Shown here: piece by piece, positions 26,285 to 34,288 of the stretch
How positions within the stretch are numbered: position 1 is the first letter of the stretch
Layout of the letters: each line of letters begins with the position of its first letter
Origin: Thermoclostridium sp.
GTDB taxonomy: Bacteria; Bacillota; Clostridia; DSM-8532
Length of the DNA: 61,352 bases
Reading direction: 5' to 3'
Assembly (NCBI GenBank): GCA_017995215.1
Contig: JAGOJH010000003.1
Span: forward strand, 1-61,352
Position numbers and translations under genes: made by a program
The notes under the pieces: model-generated
Seen by the model: the letters and a program-made list of their open reading frames with translations, nothing else
Told to the model about the DNA's origin: nothing
Database searches by the model: none

Positions 26285-27937
26285 ATGAGCACTATAAAAG
26301 CAAAAAATGCAGGACAAAACCTGTGCTGGCTCCTTGTGAAAAACCGCCTGACAGCTCAACTTGGCATGAATGTTTTTCGATATGAAAAAGATAAGCGCAA
26401 AAGAACCAATAAGATTGCAACCACTGTGGCCATTCTGGTTTGCCTGGTCATGGCTGCCGTTTACTGCAGTGCAATGGCCTATGGCTATGCTTATATGGGG
26501 TTGACAGAGCTGATCCCCGGAATTGCTTTGATGCTGAGCAGCCTGATGACGCTTTTTTTTACAATGTTTAAAACCAACGGAGAGCTGTTTGGCTTTAAGG
26601 ATTATGATAGGGTCATGTCTCTGCCGATACCGGTCAGAACCGTTATCAACAGCCGTTTCATAAACATGTATTTGTGGAATACCTTTTTCGCGCTGATTGT
26701 TATGGTTCCAATGGGCATTATATATGCCATCTTCGCAAAACCAACCCTTATCTTCTACCTCTTATGGTTTATCGGGCTCTTTTTATCCTGCTTGATTCCA
26801 ACCACTATTGCTGCCGTGTTTGGAGCGGTGATTACGGCGATTTCATCCAAGTCCAGATATGCCAGCGCAATTGCCACAACCCTTTCGATTGTTTTTGTGA
26901 TTGCTGTGATGGTATTACCCACGCTTGCCGGCGCTGGAGCAACAGGCCCCGGACAGTTGTTTGATGCTGAAACCGGAAATATTAACGAGGAAGCTTTTTC
27001 TGCTTTGGCTCCCATGCTCTCAGATACCATCAATAGGATATACCCTCCGGCAATGCTATTTACAAAGGCAGTTATTAACGGCAATATACTGTCTTTTATG
27101 CTGTTTACAGGGATTTCGGTGGGCTGGTACGCGCTTTTTATTCTTGTTTTATCGATGAACTACAAACAGATCAACACTGCATTAACCACACATCGCAGCC
27201 GTGCCGATTATAAACTGGAAACGCTGCAGCAGGGAAGTATGCGTTTTGCACTTTACAAAAAAACGATCCTGCGCATCCTGAAGTCAACCATATGTGCGAC
27301 AAACCTGTTGATTGGCTGTGTTCTTGCAGTGCTTTTAGCGGCAGCCATGTTGATCGTCGGGCCTGAAAAAGTGATCCAGGGCATGGAGATTCCAGGTCTG
27401 ATGGATATCGCCGGTAACGCGGCGGGTTATATCATTGCAGCCATCGTGGTTATGACCAATACAGCCGTAGTTTCACTTGCTCTGGAGGGGAAGAATATCT
27501 GGCTGATCAAATCCCTGCCGATCCCGCCGAAAACCCTGTATGACAGCTACCTGATGACCAACCTGACCTTCACGGTTCCAACCTCTTTGGTCTGCTCGTT
27601 GCTGTTCAGCATTTCTTTGAAAACAGGGTTTATAGGAACGGTGCTGATGTTCCTGACACCGTTATGCTTCTCACTGTTCACCGCAACAGCCGGCATTTTT
27701 ATCGGAAACCGGATGGCATATTATAATTGGCAGGATGTGACCCAGCTTGTAAAAGGCAGCCTGATGAGTATGCTCGGAATGCTTGGCGGTACGCTTCTGG
27801 TTGTGGTGTGTGGTGTAATTGCCAATAGCGGCATTCTTCCGATCTCTGCAACCCTTGTCACCTTTGTTTTAGATATTTTGTTCCTGGTATTGGCGGCAGT
27901 TCTTTATGTGAACGAAAGCAAGCGCCCGGTGAGATGA
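26285..27937 (+). CDS. ABC-2-type exporter permease
   Basis: A 550-residue integral membrane protein with roughly twelve hydrophobic segments arranged as two similar halves, each ending in LPIPVRTVINSRF- or LPIPPKTLYDSYL-like loops (about 116-128 and 411-423). The paired loop motif is characteristic of large putative ABC exporters linked to BcrA-like ATPases. GGAGAGG precedes the start. It forms the export complex with the ATPase encoded upstream. The cargo is unknown. Its final codons are part of a triplicated 38-bp sequence. Confidence 0.85.
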   Translation: MSTIKAKNAGQNLCWLLVKNRLTAQLGMNVFRYEKDKRKRTNKIATTVAILVCLVMAAVYCSAMAYGYAYMGLTELIPGIALMLSSLMTLFFTMFKTNGELFGFKDYDRVMSLPIPVRTVINSRFINMYLWNTFFALIVMVPMGIIYAIFAKPTLIFYLLWFIGLFLSCLIPTTIAAVFGAVITAISSKSRYASAIATTLSIVFVIAVMVLPTLAGAGATGPGQLFDAETGNINEEAFSALAPMLSDTINRIYPPAMLFTKAVINGNILSFMLFTGISVGWYALFILVLSMNYKQINTALTTHRSRADYKLETLQQGSMRFALYKKTILRILKSTICATNLLIGCVLAVLLAAAMLIVGPEKVIQGMEIPGLMDIAGNAAGYIIAAIVVMTNTAVVSLALEGKNIWLIKSLPIPPKTLYDSYLMTNLTFTVPTSLVCSLLFSISLKTGFIGTVLMFLTPLCFSLFTATAGIFIGNRMAYYNWQDVTQLVKGSLMSMLGMLGGTLLVVVCGVIANSGILPISATLVTFVLDILFLVLAAVLYVNESKRPVR

Positions 27938-28030
27938 ACTGGATTTCACAAAACAGCAAGCACCATGTGAAGTTATGCTGGGTTTCACAGAGAAGTAAGG
28001 ACCCGGTGATATGATTCGGGGTTCACAATA
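27917..28030. repeat. Three imperfect ~38-bp tandem repeats at the gene end
   Basis: Units start at 27917, 27955 and 27994, each beginning AGCAAGSRCC- or AGTAAGGACC-like and ending with a TTTCACA/GTTCACA word. The first unit overlaps the last six codons and stop of the permease; the third overlaps the end of the convergent kinase gene. The words GTGAA and TTTCAC inside a unit can pair, so the array may act as a terminator between convergent genes. Confidence 0.55.
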
Positions 28031-29114
28031 ATGCACTTTCTGGCTTTGTGTGTCGTATCATTATATCAGTCTTGCTTTGAATCTTCTCGGCCTGGAAGTA
28101 TTGTTCCTCCATGGGGATCCATCGTGATGCAAAGACCTGCGCCAACCCCGTGCCGTTTCTATTAACAATCCTGTTCATCTGCTCTTCCGGGGAAACGTCA
28201 CAAAAAATCCGGCAATCCATATAGTCACCAAAAGCGGGGTGGCAGCTGTAAGAGCCCTCGACGATACGCCACATGCCGTTTTGCATAAACCGGGGCTCAC
28301 CATAATCCATTGTATCGCAATTAAAGCGGCGATAAGAAAAGCTCTCGCTGTTCTTCAGATGCGGAAGCACCTCCAGCAGGAAACGTTCGTAATGGATGTT
28401 CCCGCCGCTTTGTGCAAGCCTTTCTTCGGTGCGAAGCTCCAATGGCAGAAAGAAATCATCCATATGGATAACACCCGCATCTAAAACCTGAGATAATAGT
28501 GTTGCCATTGTTGTTTTTCCTGCCGCTGCCCGTCCGTCGATTGCAATTACTATTGGCTTTTCCTTGTCGGATAAAGCAGCGAGCGTTTGCAGAACAGGTA
28601 GAAGCGTCACATACTCACTTCTTACAATACGATAAGCAGGATGCTCAGTTGCACGATAAATTTCGCTGTGGTGAACAGGACGTATGCTTTTGGTAATATA
28701 AGCATCCCTGTACTTCTGCCAGGCTTCGCTGCCGAAAGGCAGATGGTTGCTATTCACACAGGCAGTGACGATGTGGAGGTACTTAATAAAAAGTACCCCG
28801 GCATTATCTCTTTTTTCCAGTGCAGAATGGTAAAACATTTGAAACAGCCATTCGGGCGGCAAACTCAAGTGTTTCCACGCGGCAAGGTTACATCTGCAGT
28901 ATTCATCGCAAACTGGCTCGAACACCTGCATGCTTTGTGGTAAGGTTTGCTCAAACTCTTCCCACAGATATGCCCGTGCTTTATCCGGGTTCATCAGAAT
29001 ATGCTCTGCGCCAAAGGCTGCCTGAAAGCATAGCTTTACTGCATCCTGTGGTGTCATGGCAGGATGTAGTAAGGCTTGCTGCTTCAAGTATCTTTCAAAT
29101 GATTTATCGCTCAT
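28023..29114 (-). CDS. P-loop kinase of the uridine kinase/phosphoribulokinase type
   Basis: A 363-residue protein in two parts. The first 180 residues are helical and not recognised (AFGAEHILMNPDKARAYL). The second is a P-loop kinase domain with Walker A AIDGRAAAGKTT (about 191-202), IHMDDFFLP as the phosphate-acceptor loop, and VEGSYSCHPAFGDYMD like the substrate region of uridine kinases. The start overlaps the end of the ECF S-component gene by four bases, so the two are translationally coupled. The kinase may phosphorylate and trap the imported nutrient, or a nucleoside-like precursor. The substrate is not known. Confidence 0.75.
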   Translation of the reverse strand: MSDKSFERYLKQQALLHPAMTPQDAVKLCFQAAFGAEHILMNPDKARAYLWEEFEQTLPQSMQVFEPVCDEYCRCNLAAWKHLSLPPEWLFQMFYHSALEKRDNAGVLFIKYLHIVTACVNSNHLPFGSEAWQKYRDAYITKSIRPVHHSEIYRATEHPAYRIVRSEYVTLLPVLQTLAALSDKEKPIVIAIDGRAAAGKTTMATLLSQVLDAGVIHMDDFFLPLELRTEERLAQSGGNIHYERFLLEVLPHLKNSESFSYRRFNCDTMDYGEPRFMQNGMWRIVEGSYSCHPAFGDYMDCRIFCDVSPEEQMNRIVNRNGTGLAQVFASRWIPMEEQYFQAEKIQSKTDIMIRHTKPESALL

Positions 29115-29665
29115 GATTCAGCCCTGGCAGGATAACGCTGCGGTATCAGCCTTGCCTGCATCAGTGCATAGACAATGGTCGGAATAAGCACAAGCTGGAT
29201 AACGAGTGCCGGCCAGCAGGTGACAAAATAGCTGGTTACCCAAGCTGCGATTGAATACTTGCCGGCAGCAAAAATCAAAGCCTTGGCAAGCCCGGCAACT
29301 ATGCGTCCTGCAATCAGGGAAACAACCAAACTGATGTAGAGATCGGCATAGAGTTTTTTCGTGCGTACAACACTCATGACTAGTCCGCAAACCAGTCCAT
29401 AAATACCAAGCTCAATCATCATCGGCGGCAAATAGGCCATGGGAGGCATTCCCGCGATGAGGCTGGAGAGCAATGGTCCGGCAAGACCACAGAGCAGACC
29501 GAAAGGCCAGCCGCAGATAAGCCCGCATAAAAGAACAGGAATGTGCATCGGACTTAATATACTGCCTGCATTCGGAATGGAATGGAACAGCATGGGCAGA
29601 ACAACGCACAGTGCTGTACATACTGCAGTAATAATAGAGCGTTTTACTGAAGACATTTTTTGCAT
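29111..29665 (-). CDS. ECF transporter substrate-binding (S) component
   Basis: A 184-residue membrane protein with six hydrophobic segments. The start at 29665 is fixed by GGGGAGGAG five bases upstream. The N-terminal segment (ITAVCTALCVVLPMLFH) and loop PMHIPVLLCGLICG with TGMPP-like AGMPPMAYLPPM are typical of ECF S components. These proteins bind a vitamin or precursor and are driven by EcfT and the two EcfA ATPases, all encoded just upstream. It is coupled to a kinase gene. The ligand cannot be told from the sequence; no riboswitch of a known class is recognised to name it. Confidence 0.8.
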   Translation of the reverse strand: MQKMSSVKRSIITAVCTALCVVLPMLFHSIPNAGSILSPMHIPVLLCGLICGWPFGLLCGLAGPLLSSLIAGMPPMAYLPPMMIELGIYGLVCGLVMSVVRTKKLYADLYISLVVSLIAGRIVAGLAKALIFAAGKYSIAAWVTSYFVTCWPALVIQLVLIPTIVYALMQARLIPQRYPARAES

Positions 29666-29744
29666 TTTAGACTCCTCCCCGTAATTAGCAATTGTATCAA
29701 AGCTCCTGCTTTTTCGTAAGTTTTTAGCCATCAGGGTTAAAAAC

Positions 29745-29774
29745 CTTATAGCGGGTGCCCGATTCACTTAACAA
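29745..29774 (-). promoter_or_regulatory. Possible internal promoter before the ECF S component
   Basis: On the minus strand TTGTTA (29774-29769) and TATAAG (29750-29745) are 18 bp apart, 80 bases before the S-component start, within the 226-base gap after ecfT. The gap shows no gene. Confidence 0.35.
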
Positions 29775-29891
29775 AGCGTTTGGCCTGGATTTCAGAGATT
29801 GCTCGGCGCTCTTTATACCCCAGAACAATCCTATCAACGTGTTGATATATTTCATTCAATATTGCCACTCTGACGTAACATAGCAGTACCC

Positions 29892-30686
29892 TCATCGAAG
29901 CAGTAAAAACTGAATAAGGAAGACTGAAGCACATATTGCTAAACCGCTATAATCGTGCAGCACAAGGGGTTCTCTTTTCCGCCGGGTACGGTTTTTGGCA
30001 TTGCGATAGCCTCTGGCCTCCATCGCAAGGGAGAGTTCATCCGCCCTTCTGAAGGCTGCAATAAAAATGGGTACTATCAACGGAATATAGCTTGCTGCAC
30101 GCTCTGACAGCTTCCTGCTTTCAAACCGCGCGCCTCTGGCTGTTTGTGCCATTTTAATGGATTGCGTTTCTTCCATTAAAACAGGGATATACGTAATCGC
30201 TACGCTGATGATCATCGCTACATCTTCTGTCGGAACACCAATGAACTTTAGCGGTTTCATCAGGCTTCCCAATGCCGCTGTTATCTGCGTGGTCGAAGTG
30301 GTTGATGTCAACAGGTTACCAAGAAATAAAATGAGCGCCACATTTATCACCACGATGAAGCCCTGTCGAATTCCTCCCATGGACAGATGAAAGATCCACC
30401 ATGAAACCAATGCATTCCCGCTATTAAAGAACAGAGCGTTCATACAAAAAATGATAAGAAAGAAAAGCCACATTCGTTGAACTGAGCCAACAGCAGAACG
30501 TATGGGCAACCCTGACAGCAGAATGAACGCAAAGTTGACAGTAAGCATCAGGGCATATCCCCAGGCAGAGGATGAACCGACAACAGCGGCGATTAATATA
30601 AAAACACACACTATTTTAACCCTTGCATCCAGCCTGTGGATCAGCGAATTTCCCTGGATGTACTGACCTGCCGGAAGTGTTCTCAT
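29892..30686 (-). CDS. ecfT: ECF transporter transmembrane component EcfT
   Basis: A 264-residue membrane protein with about six spans. It carries the two coupling-helix motifs of EcfT, with Ala-Arg-Gly in AQTARGARFES and MEARGYRN (about 180 and 220), which grip the two ATPases. The N-terminal GQYIQGNSLIHRLDARVKI is also a family mark. Its start overlaps the end of ecfA2 by four bases. Confidence 0.92.
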   Translation of the reverse strand: MRTLPAGQYIQGNSLIHRLDARVKIVCVFILIAAVVGSSSAWGYALMLTVNFAFILLSGLPIRSAVGSVQRMWLFFLIIFCMNALFFNSGNALVSWWIFHLSMGGIRQGFIVVINVALILFLGNLLTSTTSTTQITAALGSLMKPLKFIGVPTEDVAMIISVAITYIPVLMEETQSIKMAQTARGARFESRKLSERAASYIPLIVPIFIAAFRRADELSLAMEARGYRNAKNRTRRKREPLVLHDYSGLAICASVFLIQFLLLR

Positions 30687-31543
30687 ACCAGGGCACCTCC
30701 GGTCAGTTCATCCTTTAACGCACTAAGTAAATCATCATAAGTAACGATATCAGGGGGTAAAGCAATATGGCGATCCAATAACAGCGATACGATTTTTTGT
30801 GATTTTGTTCTGCCAAATGTACCAGAACTCGTTTGATAAAGCCTTACAAAAACTTCTTTCGTTTCTCCGCTGTCTATCAACCTGCCGTTGTCAAGCAATA
30901 ACAGATGCTTTGTGTGCTCACAGAGTGCCTCAAGGTTGTGCGAAACCATCACAATGGTGGTTCCGGCCTGGTTCATTTGAGCCATAAAGTGTAAAAAACT
31001 TTGCCGTCCGTAAGGGTCAAGCCCTGCAATCGGCTCGTCAAGGAGCAGTATTTTCGGCTTTGTAGCTAAAACTCCGGCAATAGCAACGCGCCGTTTTTCA
31101 CCACCGGAAAGTGCGAGGGGAGACTGGTTGCAGATTTTCTCAAATTCAAAGCCCATGGTCTCAAGCGCCCACTGAACGCGTTCGGTTATATCGCTGCGAC
31201 TTAAACCGCTATGCTTAAGACCAAAAGCAACATCCTTTTCAACAGTGGTTTCAAAAAGCTGAACCTCCGGGTATTGAAACACTACACCGATGGTTTGCCT
31301 CAGGATGTTTCTGTCATAGCCCTTTGCATGGATGTCCTGGCCGTTCACACGGATTTGCCCGCCTACGGGGGACAAAAGCCCGGCGATCAGCTTCAGCAGT
31401 GTTGTTTTTCCACAGCCGGTACGACCCATGATGCCCACAAAATCACCATCATCAATGGAACAGGATACGTCTTTAAGTACATCTGTCTTTTCCCCGGAAA
31501 GCTGTATATATGAATAGTTCAAATTTTCTATCGTAATTGACAT
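30683..31543 (-). CDS. ecfA2: ECF transporter ATPase EcfA2
   Basis: A 286-residue ATPase with Walker A GRTGCGKTT, Q-loop VFQYPEVQLFE, signature LSGGEKRRVAIAGVL, Walker B ILLLDEPIAGLDP and switch His in MVSHNLE. The Q-loop and A-G-V-L signature are typical of the EcfA group. It overlaps ecfA1 by 16 bases, so the two are tightly coupled. Confidence 0.92.
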   Translation of the reverse strand: MSITIENLNYSYIQLSGEKTDVLKDVSCSIDDGDFVGIMGRTGCGKTTLLKLIAGLLSPVGGQIRVNGQDIHAKGYDRNILRQTIGVVFQYPEVQLFETTVEKDVAFGLKHSGLSRSDITERVQWALETMGFEFEKICNQSPLALSGGEKRRVAIAGVLATKPKILLLDEPIAGLDPYGRQSFLHFMAQMNQAGTTIVMVSHNLEALCEHTKHLLLLDNGRLIDSGETKEVFVRLYQTSSGTFGRTKSQKIVSLLLDRHIALPPDIVTYDDLLSALKDELTGGALV

Positions 31544-32352
31544 ATTTGTTCAGCAAGTTCCTCCTCTGTTAATGGACAGTGGCTTAAATGGATACCTGCT
31601 TGCAACAGGTCATAGTAGAGCCTTACCGGCATTGGCACCATCAAGCCTGCATCATACATCAGCCCGGGGTTGGTCAGAATGTCTTCAGGGCTTCCACAGG
31701 ATAAAACCCTGCCCTGATGCATCAGGATAATTTTATCTGCCGACACTGCTTCCTCTACATAATGGGTAATCGAGATGATGGTTTTCCCGGCTGCATGCAG
31801 CTTGTGCATGATATTCAACACTTCCTGCCTTCCATCCGGATCAAGCATGGCGGTAGCTTCATCGAATATGATGATATCAGGTTCAAGCGCCAGTACGCCC
31901 GCCACAGCAACGCGCTGTTTCTGACCTCCGGAAAGCGTATTCGGCGCGCGATTTTCAAAACCTGTCATATCTACAAGCTTCAAAACCGACTTTACCTTGC
32001 TCGGAATATCATTGCGTGGCACTTCATAGTTTTCCAGCCCGAAGGCTATATCTTCATCGACACTGGATGAAACAAACTGATTATCGGGGTTTTGGAAAAC
32101 CATTCCGCAGATGCGGTGCAAAAGCCAGATTTCCTTCTCATTGGAAACGTCAATCTGTGCAACGGTAAGCTGGCCGTGCTGAAGTTGTAACAGTGCATTC
32201 AGGTGTTTTACCAGCGTTGATTTGCCAGAACCGTTACAGCCGAGTATGACTGCAAACTCTCCTTTGTTGATTGAAATATCAACATTGTGCAGGGCAAAGG
32301 AATGGTCGTTATAATCATATGAAAACTGAATGTTTTTCCCATCAACAATCAC
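31528..32352 (-). CDS. ecfA1: ECF transporter ATPase EcfA1
   Basis: A 274-residue ATPase with Walker A GCNGSGKST, Q-loop VFQNPDNQFVS, signature LSGGQKQRVAVAGVL, Walker B IIIFDEATAMLDP and switch His in SITHYVEE. The GTG start at 32352 has TGAGGT upstream. It is the first gene of the ecfA1-ecfA2-ecfT-S-kinase operon and is preceded by a leader that contains a terminator hairpin, so expression is probably attenuated. Confidence 0.92.
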   Translation of the reverse strand: MIVDGKNIQFSYDYNDHSFALHNVDISINKGEFAVILGCNGSGKSTLVKHLNALLQLQHGQLTVAQIDVSNEKEIWLLHRICGMVFQNPDNQFVSSSVDEDIAFGLENYEVPRNDIPSKVKSVLKLVDMTGFENRAPNTLSGGQKQRVAVAGVLALEPDIIIFDEATAMLDPDGRQEVLNIMHKLHAAGKTIISITHYVEEAVSADKIILMHQGRVLSCGSPEDILTNPGLMYDAGLMVPMPVRLYYDLLQAGIHLSHCPLTEEELAEQICQLR

Positions 32353-32600
32353 AAAGTTACCTCACAAGCATAAAAACAAAAACCGCGGGGGCGACACCTC
32401 CTGCAGGAAGTTAAATCACCTTCGCGGTAATCAATTCAAAAATATTGGTTAGTCCCCCCAGCCAGCACCCTTCACCAGAGAAAACTGCGTATACAGAGGA
32501 TATGGGAGCCTTGATAAACAGCCTGACGGCTTTCTTATGACAGCCGGTATTCCATCGTGGAATGTGTAAAATATACCACATTTCAAGACAAAAAGCAATC
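32353..32600 (-). promoter_or_regulatory. Promoter and long structured leader of the ecf operon
   Basis: Minus-strand TTGCTT (32598-32593) and TATATT (32575-32570) are 17 bp apart, a good promoter. The leader from about 32563 to the start is some 210 nt. It holds several paired words, including GGCTG..AGCC and ATTCCACGATGGAAT (32567-32553), and ends in the attenuator hairpin. The TPP, FMN, cobalamin, preQ1, folate and purine riboswitch signatures that I know are not visible. ACCGCG followed by a terminator recalls T-boxes, but the T-box GGTGG is absent. Confidence 0.5.
32372..32428 (-). terminator. Terminator/attenuator hairpin in the ecf leader
   Basis: Read on the minus strand, ACCGCG (32428-32423) pairs with CGCGGT (32387-32382) and is followed by TTTTTGTTTTT. 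A second inner hairpin forms around CTTCCTGCAGGAGG. The T-run ends about 20 bases before the GTG start of ecfA1, too close to be the end of another gene, so it must act on the operon itself. Confidence 0.65.
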
Positions 32601-32773
32601 CTATCAATTTAGCCAGAGACCTAAAAAGAAAAGAGTGCAAGTTCAGTGCGAAATATGCTATAGTAGCAGTTATATGAGTATAATATCAATTATTTTGTTA
32701 TACACAAACGATGGATGTCAGGAGGATTTTTATACATTTCCTGACTTCAGCAACCAGAGGAGAATCAACTAGA

Positions 32774-34051
32774 ATGAAAGAGCTGCTGCTAAAGCATCCA
32801 TTACTGCGTTCTCTTGTAGAACTACGCGGAAACCCCCGCGCCTGTGTTTATACCGAACCCATGTGGGGACTTTCAATGAACCTGTGCCTGCCTTATGCTA
32901 CGGTATACATGCTGACCTTTGGCATGAGTGATGTTCAGGTGGGAATTGTCTCTTCAGTCTACATGTTTTCACAAATGATTTTTGCATTCCTTTCCGGTGC
33001 CATCGTTGATAAAATGGGGCGCAGGAAGAGCACAGCCATTTTTGATTTTCTGTCGTGGAGCCTTCCCTGCCTGATATGGGCATTCAGCCAGGGCTTCTGG
33101 TTCTTTGTTGTGGCCGCATTGCTTAACGGCATGATGAAGATACCCACTGTATCCTGGGATTGTCTTCTGGTCGAGGATGCCCCGAAAGATAAGATAACTC
33201 ATATCTATTCACTGGTGATGATTTCCGCGAACCTTTCCGCACTGTTTGCACCAATATCCTCGGTTCTGGTAGCAAAGCTGACACTTGCACCGGCTATACG
33301 GATACTCTATATTAATGCATTCATTATCATGACGGCAAAGATATTAATTCTATTTCGGTTTTCAACTGAAACAGCGGTCGGAAAAATCAGACGGGAGGCT
33401 ACCCGTAATCTGTCATGGAAAGAGATGCTGTCCGTATATAAAGGTGCACTCAGTAAAATCGCAACTTCCCCGGGGACAAAATTTGCAATCATCATCAGTA
33501 TTTTGGTAGAGATAGTAGCCATGCTGGGTATGACATTCTGGCAGATTATCGCATCACGGCGCATCGGTGTGCCCGATACTTTACTGCCAATCTTCCCGAT
33601 GGCAAGGAGCATTATTTCTATTGTGTTGTTCTTTACAGTCATCTCACACATCAGGCAAACGAAGCTGAAATGGCCGTTGTATGCAGGGTTCATCAGTTCC
33701 ATCATCGGTTGCATACTGCTCATTTCAATCACAAGGATAAGTGTTTGGGGATATGTCATATTATCGCTTTCATTAATTTTTGAAGCTTTGGGTGTGGCTG
33801 TTCTGGGAATGCTTCGGGAATCTCTGGTCGCAATTCATGTAGATCCTGCCCAGCGTTCAGGAATTATGGCTTTGCTTCAAACTACAGTGATGCTGGTGAG
33901 CGTACCCTTTGGATACATAGGCGGACTGCTGAGTGACATCTCAAAAGTATTACCCTTTGTCTTAAGCATTACGCTTCTGCTGCTGGGTATGTTGGCAACA
34001 GCGGTATTTTATCGTGAGACAAAGCAGACACGTACCTTGTCTCAGAATTAA
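32774..34051 (+). CDS. Major facilitator superfamily transporter
   Basis: A 425-residue membrane protein with about twelve spans. ATG 32774 is chosen because AGAGGAG lies upstream and it matches the usual MFS start; the frame is open back to 32711. The loop 2-3 signature is GAIVDKMGRRKS (about 79-90). The family exports drugs or moves sugars by proton symport or antiport; the substrate is not evident. It is followed by its own terminator at 34102-34146. Confidence 0.83.
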   Translation: MKELLLKHPLLRSLVELRGNPRACVYTEPMWGLSMNLCLPYATVYMLTFGMSDVQVGIVSSVYMFSQMIFAFLSGAIVDKMGRRKSTAIFDFLSWSLPCLIWAFSQGFWFFVVAALLNGMMKIPTVSWDCLLVEDAPKDKITHIYSLVMISANLSALFAPISSVLVAKLTLAPAIRILYINAFIIMTAKILILFRFSTETAVGKIRREATRNLSWKEMLSVYKGALSKIATSPGTKFAIIISILVEIVAMLGMTFWQIIASRRIGVPDTLLPIFPMARSIISIVLFFTVISHIRQTKLKWPLYAGFISSIIGCILLISITRISVWGYVILSLSLIFEALGVAVLGMLRESLVAIHVDPAQRSGIMALLQTTVMLVSVPFGYIGGLLSDISKVLPFVLSITLLLLGMLATAVFYRETKQTRTLSQN

Positions 34052-34101
34052 CAGGGGAAATTTTTAAGAACCCACAAATAATAAGCTGAAAATGTATAAG
34101 T

Positions 34102-34146
34102 AAAGCTCTCTATTGTTTTATTCCAATAGCAGGGCTTTGTTTTTTG
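34102..34146 (+). terminator. Terminator after the MFS gene
   Basis: AAAGCTCTCTATTG pairs imperfectly with CAATAGCAGGGCTTT across a TTTTATTC loop and is followed by GTTTTTTG. Confidence 0.75.
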
Positions 34147-34288
34147 CTGGAATGCCTGCACAGAAACCTGTACTTTTTGTCCATTCAGGAAATAGAGGAA
34201 ATCTATATTCTTCATAGAATTAATTTCATAGAGCAGAATCACGCATAGTAACAAGGGTACCCGGGTATGGAAAGATGATGTGGTATGA

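Noticed and set aside
32353-32600. T-box leader
   Set aside because: ACCGCG before a terminator fits, but the conserved GGTGG next to it, the AG box and a specifier loop are not found, and the operon is not linked to amino acids.
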